Assembly: GCA_033675265.1 (NCBI GenBank)
Contig: JAUJYZ010001581.1
Coordinates: forward strand, 62,001 to 126,000
Length of the DNA: 64,000 nt
Direction of reading: 5' to 3'
DNA from: Actinostola sp. cb2023
Lineage: Eukaryota > Cnidaria > Anthozoa > Actiniaria > Actinostolidae
Part shown: positions 53,875-64,000 of the stretch, in pieces
Layout of the letters: every line of letters begins with the position of its first letter
How positions within the stretch are numbered: the stretch's first letter is position 1
Notes under the pieces: model-generated
Database searches by the model: none
The model's input: only the letters and a program-made list of their open reading frames with translations
What the model was told of the DNA's origin: nothing
Program-made: the position numbers and the translations under genes

Positions 53875-54118
53875 ATAACTTTTTTGCCCATTTCAAAAAG
53901 TAAGTTCTTCTTGAAAAAGTCTAAATAGGTTATGGCAAATTCCTTAGTAGACGTTATCAAATTTGCATATTGAGATTTCAAACCTCTATAACTCATAAAC
54001 TCAAGGTTCAAATCACAAAATACTGAACCCACCAACTATTCAGCATATATTGAATAGATTTTTAAAACAATCTCATAGGGGTTAGTTGCACTTTACTAAC
54101 TGACATTGGCCTTACCTA
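53875..54118. repeat. Partial arm of the TTAA family seen at 54178
   Basis: TATAACTCATAAACTCAAGG, TTCAAATCACAAAATACTGAA and TTTTTAAAACAATCTC match the right arm of 54178-54635 with many substitutions. This is an old partial copy. Confidence 0.6.
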
Positions 54119-54177
54119 TTATTATTATCTTTATCTTTATTATTATCTGTTTTATTATTTTCATACTTTAATGTTAA

Positions 54178-54635
54178 AGTGCCTATAATGCCTGTGAGTT
54201 TGTTTTAAAAATCGATTATATATTAAGTGAATAGTTGCAGGTTTCAGTATTTTGTGATTTGAACTTCGCGTTTGCAAGTTATAGAGGTTTGAATTCTCGA
54301 TATGGAAATCAGATGACGTCAAAATGACGCACTTTTAGGAATCAGGTCTTATGCAAAAACACCCTTGTGCAAATTACTGACATTTTGAAACTTGCAATAT
54401 CTTTTCACAGTTTATAGATATGATTTGATAAACTTTGTAGCCTATTTCAGAAAAGAACACAACTAAATAAGCTTTGGCATCATTCCTTAAGTTACGTCAC
54501 CAAATTAACATATGCCGATTTCAAACCTCTATATCTCACAAACGCGAAGTTCAAATCACAAAATACTGAAACCTGCAACTATTCACATAATATATAATCG
54601 ATTTTTAAAACAAACCCACAGGGGTTATAGGCACT
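54178..54635. mobile_element. TTAA-flanked MITE, 458 bp
   Basis: The ends AGTGCCTATAA and TTATAGGCACT are flanked by TTAA (54174-54177 and 54636-54639). The arms of about 130 bp contain AATCGATTATATATTA and GTATTTTGTGATTTGAAC. It shares its arm with 50533-51500. Confidence 0.82.
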
Positions 54636-54756
54636 TTAAGTATACATCATATACATTGATTTTTATACAACTATTCTCAGAACTATCATGTAAACCAGTT
54701 TTTTAAAGCTGTTGATAATTTTGTGATTAAATAAAGGTTTCATTCATACATACTAC

Positions 54757-57131
54757 AACTAGTGGTATGGTAACAGGTACAATGTGCAGGTAGTGGTATG
54801 GTTACAGGTAGTGGTGTGCAGGTAATGGTGTGGGTACAGTTAGTGGTGTGGGTACATGTACTATGTGCAGGTAGTGGTGTGGTTACAGGTAGTGGTGTGG
54901 GTACATGTACTATGTGCAGGTAGTGGTATGGTTACAGGTAGTGGTGTGGGTACATGTACTATGTGCAGGTAGTGGTATGGTAACAGGTACAATGTGCAGG
55001 TAGTGGTATGGTTACAGGTAGTGGTGTGGGTACAGGTAGTGGTGTGGGTACATGTACTATGTGCAGGTAGTGGTATGGTAACAGGTACAATGTGCAGGTA
55101 GTGGTATGGTAACAGGTACAATGTGCAGAGTGGTGTGGGTACAGGTAGTGGTGTGGGTACATGTACAATGTGCAGGTAATGGTATAGTTACAGGTAGTGG
55201 TGTGGGTACATGTACTATGTGCAGGTAGTGGTATGGTTACAGGTAGTGGTGTGGGTACATGTACTATGTGCAGGTAGTGGTATGGTAAAGGTACAGTGTG
55301 CAGGTAGTGGTGTGGGTACAGGTAGTGGTGTGGGTACATGTACAATGTGCAGGTAGTGGTATGGTTACAGGTAGTGGTGTGGGTACAGGTAGTGGTGTGG
55401 GTACATGTACAATGTGCAGGTAGTGGTATGGTTACAGGTAGTGGTGTGGGTACAGGTAGTGGTGTGGGTACAGGTAGTGGTGTGGGTACATGTACTATGT
55501 GCAGGTAGTGGTATGGTTACAGGTAGTGGTGTGGGTACAGGTACAATGTGCAGGTAGTGGTGTGGGTACAGGTATGTGCAGGTAGTGGTGTGTGTACAGG
55601 TACAATGTGCAGGTAGTGGTGTGCGTACAGGTACAATGTGCAGGTAGTGGTATGGTTACAGGTAGTGGTGTGGGTACAGGTAGTGGTGTGGGGTACAATG
55701 TGCAGGTAGTGGTATGGTTACATGTGCAGTGGTGTGGGTACAGGTAGTGGTGTGGGTACATGTACTATGTGCAGGTAGGTATGGTTACAGGTATGGTGTA
55801 ACAGGTACAATGTGCAGGTAGTGGTATGGTAACAGGTACAGTGTGCAGGTAGTGGTGTGGGTACAGGTAGTGGTGTGGGTACATGTACAATGTGCAGGTA
55901 GTGGTATGGTTACAGGTAGTGGTGTGGGTACAGGTAGTGGTGTGGGTACATGTACTATGTGCAGGTAGTGGTATGGTTACAGGTAGTGGTGTGGGTACAG
56001 GTACAATGTGCAGGTAGTGGTGTGTGTACAGGTACAATGTGCAGGTAGTGGTGTGCGTACAGGTACAATGTGCAGGTAGTGGTGTGCGTACAGGTACAAT
56101 GTGCAAGTAGTGGTGTGCGTACAGGTACAATGTGCAGGTAGTGGTGTGCGTACAGGTACAATGTGCAGGTAGTGGTGTGCGTACAGGTACAATGTGCAGG
56201 TAGTGGTGTGCGTACAGGTACAATGGGCAGGTAGTGGTGTGCGTACAGGTACAATGTGCAGGTAGTGGTGTGCGTACAGGTACAATGTGCAGGTAGTGTG
56301 TGTGCTTACAGGTACAATGTGCAGGTAGTGGTGTGCGTACAGGTACAATGTGCAGGTAGTGGTGTGCGTACAGGTACAATGTGCAGGTAGTGATGTGCGT
56401 ACAGGTACAATGTGCAGGAAGTGGTGTGCGTACAGGTACAATGTGCAGGTAGTGGTGTGCGTACAGGTACAATGTGCAGGTAGTGGTGTGCGTACAGGTA
56501 CAATGTGCAGGTAGTGGTGTGCGTACAGGTACAATGGGCAGGTAGTGGTGTGCGTACAGATACAATGTGCAGGTAGTGGTGTGCGTACAGGTACAATGTG
56601 CAGGTAGTGGTGTGCTTACAGGTACAATGTGCAGGTATGGTGTGCGTACAGGTACAATGTGCAGGTAGTGGTGTGCGTACAGGTACAATGTGCAGGTAGT
56701 GATGTGCGTACAGGTACAATGTGCAGGAAGTGGTGTGCGTACAGGTACAATGTGCAGGTAGTGGTGTGCGTACAGGTACAATGTGCAGGTAGTGGTGTGC
56801 GTACAGGTACAATGTGCAGGTAGTGGTGTGCGTACAGGTACAATGTGCAGGTAGTGGTGTGCGTACAGGTACAATGTGCAAGTAGTGGTGTGCGTACAGG
56901 TACAATGTGCAGGTGGTGGTGTGCGTACAGGTACAATGTGCAGGTAGTGGTGTGCGTACAGGTACAATGGGCAGGTAGTGGTGTGCGTACAGATACAATG
57001 TGCAGGTAGTGGTGTGCGTACAGGTACAATGTGCAGGTAGTGGTGTGGGTACAGGTAGAATGTGCAGGTAGTGGTGTGCGTACACGTACAATGTGCAGGT
57101 AGTGGTATGGTTACAGGTACCATGTGCAGTT
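54757..57131. repeat. 31-bp-class satellite, about 2.4 kb
   Basis: The dominant unit is GTACAGGTACAATGTGCAGG plus TAGTGGTGTGC. The left half is more mixed, with GGTTACAGGTAGTGGTGTGG and GTACATGTACTATGTGC units; the right half is homogeneous, with larger blocks repeated. A 452-codon minus frame (55765-57123) cycles HCTCTHTTTC/LYLYAHHYL/VPVRTPLPA because the unit has no stop in any minus frame; it is not a gene. Confidence 0.95.
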
Positions 57132-57272
57132 AGAAGTGTTGGTTCATTGTCGGTACTGGTTGGTGAGTATGTATTCAGAAACGTTGTGTAGTGAACATGT
57201 GTAGTATTAATCCAATACTAAAAATTAGAGATATAGCTGAAATGATAGCTCAGATATCTTTATTCAATCCAA

Positions 57273-57365
57273 AGATATGAATTTTTGAAATTTGAAAATC
57301 CGCCATTTTGTTACTAAAAATAGCCCAAAATGGCGGAAATTTCAAATTTCAAAAATTATCTTTCG
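57273..57365. repeat. Hairpin repeat
   Basis: AAAGATATGAATTTTTGAAA and CCGCCATTTT pair with AAAATGGCGG and TTTCAAAAATTATCTTT. It is a short foldback MITE next to the last satellite. Confidence 0.65.
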
Positions 57366-57646
57366 ATTGCAATAATCAAATTAGTGTATTTGTGAATTTC
57401 AAAATTTGTTGGCATGTTCGTGACGTCATTTCCCCGCCAAATAGCAAAAAAAATCAAAAAAAAGAAGAACAGATTTGTTGTCTTGACATGTACTGTCATG
57501 TTGCCAAATTTCATATTGATTGGATTAATACTGTAGAAAAGGAACACAACCCGGACATTTTGGGCTCTTATGTGCCTACCGTGAAAAATAATAATCTTTC
57601 AATGAATTACTGGATTTTTGTTGATATATCTATAAATGCTTTCTAC

Positions 57647-57728
57647 CTTCGGATCTTGCAAGTCCACCCAGCCTATGACACACGCAATAGTTTGGTTGTC
57701 TTTGGATTGTTCAAGAATCAAATCTGTG
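57647..57728 (-). CDS. Amidohydrolase-2 family protein, upstream exon
   Basis: On the minus strand, after TTTTTATTGCAAAG, a frame reads TDLILEQSKDNQTIACVIGW and VDLQDPK before the donor GTAGAA. The (I/V)xGWVDLxxP motif is conserved in lactonase-like amidohydrolases and precedes the GVRH block, which is the content of the next exon at 51544-51661. Both junctions are in phase 0. The acceptor could instead be five bases further in (CACAG, first base 57723). Exons for the N-terminus with the metal-binding HxH were not found in the remaining 6 kb and may lie outside the window. Confidence 0.75.
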
Positions 57729-57889
57729 CTTTGCAATAAAAATGATAATCATGCATTCAATGAATTACTGGATTTTTATCAACATGTGATAGAAAATAGA
57801 GGTTATCACAACTTGTCATCTTACAGTACAAATATGTGTATAAATATAACAGAGTATCACGAGGACAAGTGCTGCATTTGTTAATTTTA

Positions 57890-57968
57890 CAATAACATAG
57901 CGTAATCTCGCAATCTGATTGGCTCTCAGCCATTGTCAATAAGAGGACAGACACATAGTGACGTCACT
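57890..57968 (+). repeat. Solo copy of the Crypton left-end sequence
   Basis: GTAATCTCGCAATCTGATTG and CCATTGTCAATAAGAGGACA with GACAC and GACGTCA resemble 40470-40535, the left flank of the Crypton. No recombinase is nearby. Confidence 0.6.
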
Positions 57969-57969
57969 G

Positions 57970-58200
57970 GCACCTCTAAAGATTCATAAAAATGTATTAC
58001 TTTCCATTGGAATTTTTAAGAAAAAAATTAACCAGTGATTGTATGGGTCTTTGAGAATATTTCAGTGAAGTTTCAGCTAAATCAAACTTTGAACGATTTA
58101 CGTACTATCCAAACCGCTCCATGAGTCCCACGGGAGATGATTTAATGATATACAAGACTATATAACAAGAGACCTGTAATTAACATATTGTAGTTGACCA
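57970..58200. other. No gene recognised
   Basis: Short AT-rich stretch without features. Confidence 0.4.
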
Positions 58201-59690
58201 AACCAGCGGGACGAACAACATCTAACCTTTTCCCTTCCGCAATAGGCTCACTCCTCGCCGCCCTTCGTCAACCATGTGGGTTGCCAAGTACTCGTGTTAC
58301 GGTAGTATATTTTGTTTGGACCATACGTTCGTACGAAATTTAATGGTTTAAATTTAATGGTGTAAAATTGTTCTACTTTGTGTCAGTTCGCATGAGCTTT
58401 GCATGCTGTTGTTTCACTCGCTTCAACGTTGGCAATTGGACCGCCACCAACCGCCTTTACTACTCCAGTTCAGTTTACGATACTCGTTTTAGTTTCTCAG
58501 CTTAGTCAGTACAGTACCATCCTCGGGAACCCAGGGGTATATTCTGTCGCTCGTTACTCGCTCCCAGAGTATTTCTCTGGGAACGAGTAACGAGCGACAG
58601 AATATACTCCTGGGTTCCCGAGGATGGTACAGTACAAGCCCTTAAATTCCTGACTAGTTCTGTTACCGTTTTCGCTTGTTTGGTCGTGTTCTTCGCTCGA
58701 CTGGCAAAAAGCTAGGGTGCACGTGTTAAGATAAACTTTTGTATGTGCTTCAGGACAGGAGGAAGTAGGCGTAGCCGGTCAGTGTCTCTTACTATGTGCG
58801 AGGCTATTAGGATTTGTGGCATCAGTATTCGTGCTTTTCATCCAGTCGGTAGTGGTTGCTCTTCTACCGTTAGTTTGTATTCGGTCCGCTAATTAGTCGT
58901 TTTATGGCACGGGTATTCGTGCCCTTCGTTCGTTTTAGGGTTTTAGCTTCTTGGCAGAACTCACAAGTTTCTCTTCGGTCTTTAGTCTTGTCGGATGTGC
59001 TCGGTCAGCCTTCTATAACAGTTCCAGCTTCGGTTTTGGTTTATCATAGTAGTATATTCTTAGGTTTCCGACTTCAGGACTTATGTAGGTGTTTTATTTC
59101 CTCTGGTGGTTTTTCTTCGAATTTGCATAGGTATGTCGTTGTATTCTCGTGGTATGTCACCTCTATGCATCGCCGGTTGGTTCAATTTAGTCAGTATTCT
59201 TGTTGGAGCCGGCTTCGCAAGGGTTAACATCGGCGTGCTGGCAGAATGTAAGGGGAAAGGCACTACTGCAGTAAAGACACCTCAGAGATGCTGGATTTCG
59301 AATCGCAGTCTACACGGACAGCTTCGCAGGAGGCTTACTGTTTTCTCACTCATGACCGTCCAACGTGAGCCATGTGGTTGCCAAGTACCGCAAACTTGTA
59401 CGGTCGGTATATTTTGTCTTGGACAGCTCGGGGAAACGTTAATGGTTAAGTGTGTTTTATTTTTCATGTCAGGTTGCAGGAACTCTGGCCGTGCAACGTG
59501 AACCATGTGCTTACCTAGGACTAGCCAGTACTGCAGTGTGGGACCACGTGCAATCGGGCGAAATTTAATACCGTTCAAAATTGTTCTATTTTCGTAGCAG
59601 GTTGCAGGTTGCAGGAAGCTTTCTTGTTGTCTTCATGCCAGTTCATCGACGGTTCGCTTACTCCTGGTCGTCCAACGTCAACCATGTGCT
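58200..59690. other. GC-richer block with degenerate long repeats
   Basis: Blocks resembling GTCCAACGTGAACCATGTG, GTTGCCAAGTAC and GGTATATTTTGT recur near 58275, 59365, 59490 and 59665. They form a loose repeat leading into the 102-bp array. Several open frames on both strands (58904-59578) lack domains. Base composition differs visibly from the flanks. Its class is unknown. Confidence 0.5.
58509..58635. mobile_element. Hairpin element, 61-bp stem, 5-bp loop
   Basis: ACCATCCTCGGGAACCCAGG with TCGCTCGTTACTCGC on the left pairs with its complement on the right almost perfectly. It is a hairpin MITE similar in style to 32622-32726. Confidence 0.82.
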
Positions 59691-60960
59691 TGGAAATTTA
59701 TTTAAATTGGGCCTCTCGGGCCGGGATACTGAACTGGGTTCAGATGCCGTTATGGTGTGTTTGGCGTATAGCGGGCAGTCGGTGTTCATCGAAATTTATT
59801 TAGTTTGGGCCTCTTGGGCCGGGCACGGATACTGAAATGCGTTCAGGTGCCGTTAGTGTGTTTGGCGTATAGCTGGCAGTCGGTGCTCAGTGGAAATTTA
59901 TTTAGTTTGGGCCTCTCGGGCCGGGCACGGATACTGAAATGCGTTCAGGTGCCGTTAGTGTGTTTGGCGTATATAGCTGGCAGTCGGTGCTCAGCGGAAA
60001 TGTATTTAGTTTGGGCCTCTCGGGCCGGGCACGGATACTGAAATGCGTTCAGGTGCCGTTAGTGTGTTTGGCGTATAGCTGGCAGTCGATGCTCAGCGGG
60101 AATTTATTTAGTGTGGGCCTCTCGGGCCGGGCACGGATACTGAAATGCGTTCAGGTGCCGCTAGTGTGTTTGGCGTATAGCTGGCAGTCGGTGCTCAGCG
60201 GAAATTTATTTAGTTTGGGCCTCTCGGGCCGGGCACGGATACTGAACTGGGTTCAGGTGCCGTTAGTGTGTTTGGCGTATAGCTGGCAGTCGGTGCTCAG
60301 CGGAAATGTATTTAGTTTCGGCCTCTCGGGCCGGGCACGGATACTGAAATGCGTTCAGGTGCCGTTAGTGTGTTTGGCGTATAGCTGGCAGTCGGTGCTC
60401 AGCGGAAATTTATTTAGTGTGGGCCTCTCGGGCCGGGCACGGATACTGAAATGCGTTCAGGTGCCGCTAGTGTGTTTGGCGTATAGCTGGCAGTCGGTGC
60501 TCAGCGGAAATTTATTTAGTTTGGGCCTTCGGGCCGGGCACAGATACTGAACTGGGTTCAGGTGCCGTTAGGTGTGTTTGGCGTATAGCGGAACTCGGTG
60601 TTCAGCCAAATTTATGTAGTCTGGGCCTCTTGGGCCGGGCACGGATACTGAAATGCGTTCAGGTGCCGTTGGTGCGTTTGGCGTATAGCTAGCAGTCTGT
60701 GCTCAGCGGAAATTTATTTAGTTTGGGCCTCTTGGGCCGGGCACGGATACTGAACTGGGTTCAGGTGCCGTTAGTGGTGTGTCAGTCGGCGTATAGCTGG
60801 CAGTTGGTGCTCAGCCAAATTTATTTAGTGTGGGCCTCTTGGGCCGGGCACAGATACTGAACTGGGTTCAGGTGCCGTTAGTGGGGTGTTTCGCGATAGC
60901 TGAACTCGGTGGTGAGCCAAATGTATTTTAAGTTGGGCCTTTCGGGCCGGGCACAGATAC
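59690..60960. repeat. 102-bp tandem array, about 12 units
   Basis: The unit contains GGGCCTCTCGGGCCGGGC, GATACTGAAATGCGTTCAGG, TGCCGTTAGTGTGTTTGGCG and GCTGGCAGTCGGTGCTCAGC. Units near the right end are more diverged. The period is a multiple of three, giving a 203-codon open frame (59939-60550) without domain; I regard it as non-coding. Confidence 0.93.
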
Positions 60961-62870
60961 CAGCTAGTGTTGTTTGGCGGTAGCTGGATTGAATTGCCTG
61001 GGGAACGCCACGGGCAAATGTCGTGTGTTCAGTTGGTGGCTCTATTCCTTTGGCTCGGGTCGACAAGTTTTGGAGGTGCGAAATCTCTCACACGTCAGTG
61101 TTGATCGGTGTGACCAGCTCGCACTGGAGAATATTTCGGCCGGGAGTTTGCCGGAATGTGCCTTTTGTTATGCTGGGGTGAGGTCCTTTGTTGGTTAACA
61201 TGCCCGGGGCTATCTAAAGCCCTTTGTGCTCGATCCTTGCGGTTGTGCCGTGGACTGTTAACCACCATTGGTTTCTCCATTAGCATTTGAGACACTGGAG
61301 AGCTGGCTGGCGCGTTCCAGAACATATAGAGTCTATAGAGTAATTAAAACAGCCAGTTTTAATTTAATTTAAACGGCCAGTTATGACCAAATGATCAGAT
61401 ATGAAGGGAGGAACCAATGGTGGTCCAAAGTAACGGCAAAACAAGGAATGCGGGTTAGGTGGTGAACTAGACTCGTGAAGCGACAAATCTTGGAAGAAGG
61501 AGTTTGACTAAAACAGGATAAAAGTTAATCCGAAAAAGTGCATTGTGTAGCCGAAATTCATTTAAGACGATGCAAAGTTTGGTGACTGGAGGTACATATA
61601 TTTTAATCTTACTGCAAGATCATCATCAGAGTTTGACTAATTTACAAGAGACTTCGAGAGTACATTTCTGAGAACAATTGCAAGTCCTTAGAGGCCGTGA
61701 ATCCACTGTTCAACAACGGTTGTTTTGGTTAATTAAGAGGGTGTCTTTAAATAACAGAAAGTCCCACTTGCTTGAAGTATCAATGACCTTTATGTTTTGT
61801 CGCACAAGTTCCAAACAAAACGCACGAAGGCTGAAAGGCTGTTCATCGGGCAAGCCATGATCAACAATGCAACAATGATCGGCGGTCCTCTCGTGTTCAG
61901 TGTCAGTTTGACTGATATAATCGGCACATCGCACAGAATCCTATTGTCTTTTGGGACATGTACTTACAGTCGAACGATTTCTAAAGGCGTCATTAACATG
62001 CATGAAATGACGCGATAGAAACCCTGTCTACCCAGTGAAATACTATCAATGGATCAACGGCTCTTCTAGAAATCAACATGTACACGAACGTCATGCCTTT
62101 ATAATATGCTTTTTGCTGGTTTTTGAGAGGTTTTGCGTATTAGTTATCTGATAGAGCGAGAATGAGTTGAACTCACGTCGGCCGTAAGAGTCATTCAACA
62201 GTGACAACAAACGACTTGAAGACAGAAGCCGAATTGATTACTTCGTAGATTTTCATCGCATACACTATAAACTCGTCAAAAACTTACTTAACAACTGAAC
62301 TTACACTTTATATAAGCTTTCAAATGATAGGGTTTGCGTATTAGTTATCTGATAAAGCGAAGCTAAGCGAGATTGAGTTGAACTCACGTCGGTCGCTATG
62401 ACAACAAGAGTCTCGTGAAGACCAAGATTATTATAACTCGAAAAGGATACTATAAAGCTTTCGCGGATGATCCAACTTATGGGTGGAAAATGATCCTTAT
62501 TTGTTTATCTTTATATCCCAACCTTAATATATTTGAATAGTTATCGTGATGAGCAAAAAATATCGATGTTTTGATGGTGCCTATACAATTCCCATAGTAA
62601 AATGACCAAAAATATCCCTACTTTGCCATAAAAAGGATACTATAACAAAATAAGTTTTGTAATTTTTATTGATATCAGCAGTTGGTTCATCATCTTGACT
62701 TTCATTTCCACCCTTAATAACTTTAGAAACTAATACACAAATCAAGAAAAAGACTAGCTTTGAGTACCCACTTCAGCCATTTTCGCCTAATTCCTTTGTA
62801 AATCGTGGAATTATCAGAGTCACACCCTAATGAACATCATTTGAATCTCGCGCCAAACAATAGGAAAGTC
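60961..62870. other. No gene recognised
   Basis: Includes a loose direct repeat (GCGTATTAGTTATCTGATA with GAGTTGAACTCACGTCGG at about 62137 and 62337). Open frames between 61678 and 62018 on both strands have no recognisable domain. Confidence 0.4.
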
Positions 62871-62874
62871 CCGT

Positions 62875-63100
62875 ATGTGTCCCTCCATTCTGTGCGATGC
62901 CACAGCCGGCACAGGTACATCGGTAAAGTAACGGTGTTGAGTCCTTAACAAAGCAAGTTGTTTTGTAAAGTCAGTTAACGAGGACTGTGAAATCGACTGT
63001 CTTGTCCTTCTTGAGACATCTGCGTAGTTTGCGGATGCAGGCTCTCACGAGAGATTGGCCAGTGTTTCCTAGGTACAGTAAGGTCTACGTAAATGGTGTA
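62875..63100 (-). pseudogene. Penelope-like element fragment, RT to GIY-YIG linker
   Basis: One minus-strand frame with a single TGA reads YLGNTGQSLVRACIRKLRRC, KKDKTVDFTVLV, then FVKDSTPLLYRCTCAGCG. A YxG..S..IxRxxRR segment followed by KDxTP and a VYxxxCxxC start is the region linking the RT to the GIY-YIG nuclease in Penelope-like elements. The nuclease itself is cut off. The assignment rests on pattern only. Confidence 0.5.
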
Positions 63101-64000
63101 GGGATTTTTTGTCAAGGCTCTCAGGCTTGCCATCTATCTTTCTTGTTGAGGACATGATTGGTTGTTACTCGGGCTACCTGGAAGTGGGTTCGGGTCAGAA
63201 GTTCCAGTCCTTCCCGGTCACAGGAAGCCCAGAGAAAAGAAAGAGAGAGTCGTGATTCGAGCGGCGCATAGTCCGAAACCATGGCAACTTCATGCCGTTG
63301 ATCACGAGGCGTCCGCCATTAAATTGCGGTTAGTCGAAGTCACTGAAATGATGTTTGATGGATTTCAAACCCTCTTAATTACACTGTGAGATGAAAGATT
63401 ACAAAGTACTACCTAGCAGCTTTTAAGTGGAGAACAACGGTGAACTAAAACAGACGGAGAGAATCCACCTCAAGGCTAGAACGTGTGGATCGAGCGGCAT
63501 CTACTCGAAGACACAGGGTCGAGAAAACAAATGAATCACATCATTCCAAAGTTCATACTTCTTAAAATTCCTGAATGCGATAGTTCTTTTAATTTCATGT
63601 TTGATACTAAATAATTGACTAACTTGACACAAGATTGGTGTCCAACAGAGTATTGATTTATAAACCTTGAGCTGTATTAAACTGAGTTCCATAGACTTCG
63701 AAGTGTTATGTGGTAGCGTGTAATTTCTCTAACGTCCGAAAGTATATAAGTCCAATAACTCGTAAGTTTATAGTGTTGATCTTATCGCAGTTGAGTTTGT
63801 GAAACCGATTTCAGGAGGTGACCAGGGGTGCGACGTAAGTGGCACTATAAACTCGCCATTTATACCAATGAAGTAGCATCTCAAAAAGGAAAAATCGGTA
63901 TTTGATATAACGGCTGTGCATTTTAGTAGGTCGCGAAAATACAGTATACCCTATTCACTCCTTCTCCAGTGAATTTGACTCCAGTTTACAGCAATTACAA
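63101..64000. other. No gene recognised
   Basis: A 75-codon plus frame (63162-63389) has balanced composition but no motif. No repeats or splice-bounded exons are evident. Confidence 0.35.

Noticed and set aside
55765..57123. 452-codon minus-strand open frame
   Set aside because: Lies entirely within the 31-bp satellite; the unit lacks stops in the minus frames, and the product only cycles a 31-residue pattern.
57308..57739. 143-codon plus-strand frame
   Set aside because: Its 3' part is antisense to the amidohydrolase exon and its 5' part lies in a hairpin repeat; no domain.
59939..60550. 203-codon plus-strand frame
   Set aside because: Follows the 102-bp tandem repeat and has no start context or domain.

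Overview
This looks like an AT-rich, intron-bearing metazoan chromosome segment. The best guess is a cnidarian, probably anthozoan. The reasons are a near-intronless microsomal P450, split genes with GTAAGT/CAG splice sites, CR1/L2-type LINE and Penelope-like debris, a Crypton-type tyrosine recombinase element, and very dense short inverted-repeat transposons (MITEs). No database search was possible, so the taxon is an inference.

Two host genes can be supported. A complete cytochrome P450 lies on the + strand (coding 9420-10892, with a splice acceptor just upstream of the start). On the - strand I recognise five coding exons of an amidohydrolase-2 (fuconolactonase-like) gene: 57647-57728, 51544-51661, 15112-15228, 14892-14958 and the last exon 13372-13554. 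Motif order, strand, splice sites and phases fit one gene spread over at least 44 kb, converging tail to tail on the P450. The N-terminal exons and one middle exon were not found. Everything from about 15 to 57 kb would then be intron.

The rest is almost entirely mobile and repetitive DNA. 1-9 kb: MITE hairpins, a TIR element with internal 14-bp repeats, and (AAT)n tracts. 11.6-16.6 kb: MITEs, a ten-unit array made of a LINE 3' tail, and a large foldback element (15267-16560). 16.8-23.5 kb: a 29-bp satellite of about 108 units that appears to have grown from the end of a MITE, an RT fragment cut by a TTAA element, and a 75-bp satellite enclosed in perfect terminal inverted repeats. 25-33 kb: a LINE carrying a nested MITE, and a second foldback (31067-32076) that shares its ends with the first. 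33-40 kb: Penelope remnants, a 55-bp array rich in CACGTG, and a 2-kb TIR element. 40.4-42.4 kb: a broken Crypton. 42.7-44.7 kb: a TTAA-flanked mosaic element. 45.1-48.5 kb: a decayed full-length LINE on the - strand ending in (ATT)n. 48.8-57.1 kb: TIR-bounded minisatellite, TTAA elements, LINE scraps and a 31-bp satellite. 58.2-61.3 kb: a GC-richer block of higher-order repeats with a 102-bp array. 61.3-64 kb: mostly unrecognised, with one Penelope-like remnant.

Tandem arrays alone occupy about 11 kb. Recurrent themes are minisatellites sitting between inverted repeats, (AAT)n tracts marking LINE 3' ends, and insertions nested in insertions whose removal restores the older element.
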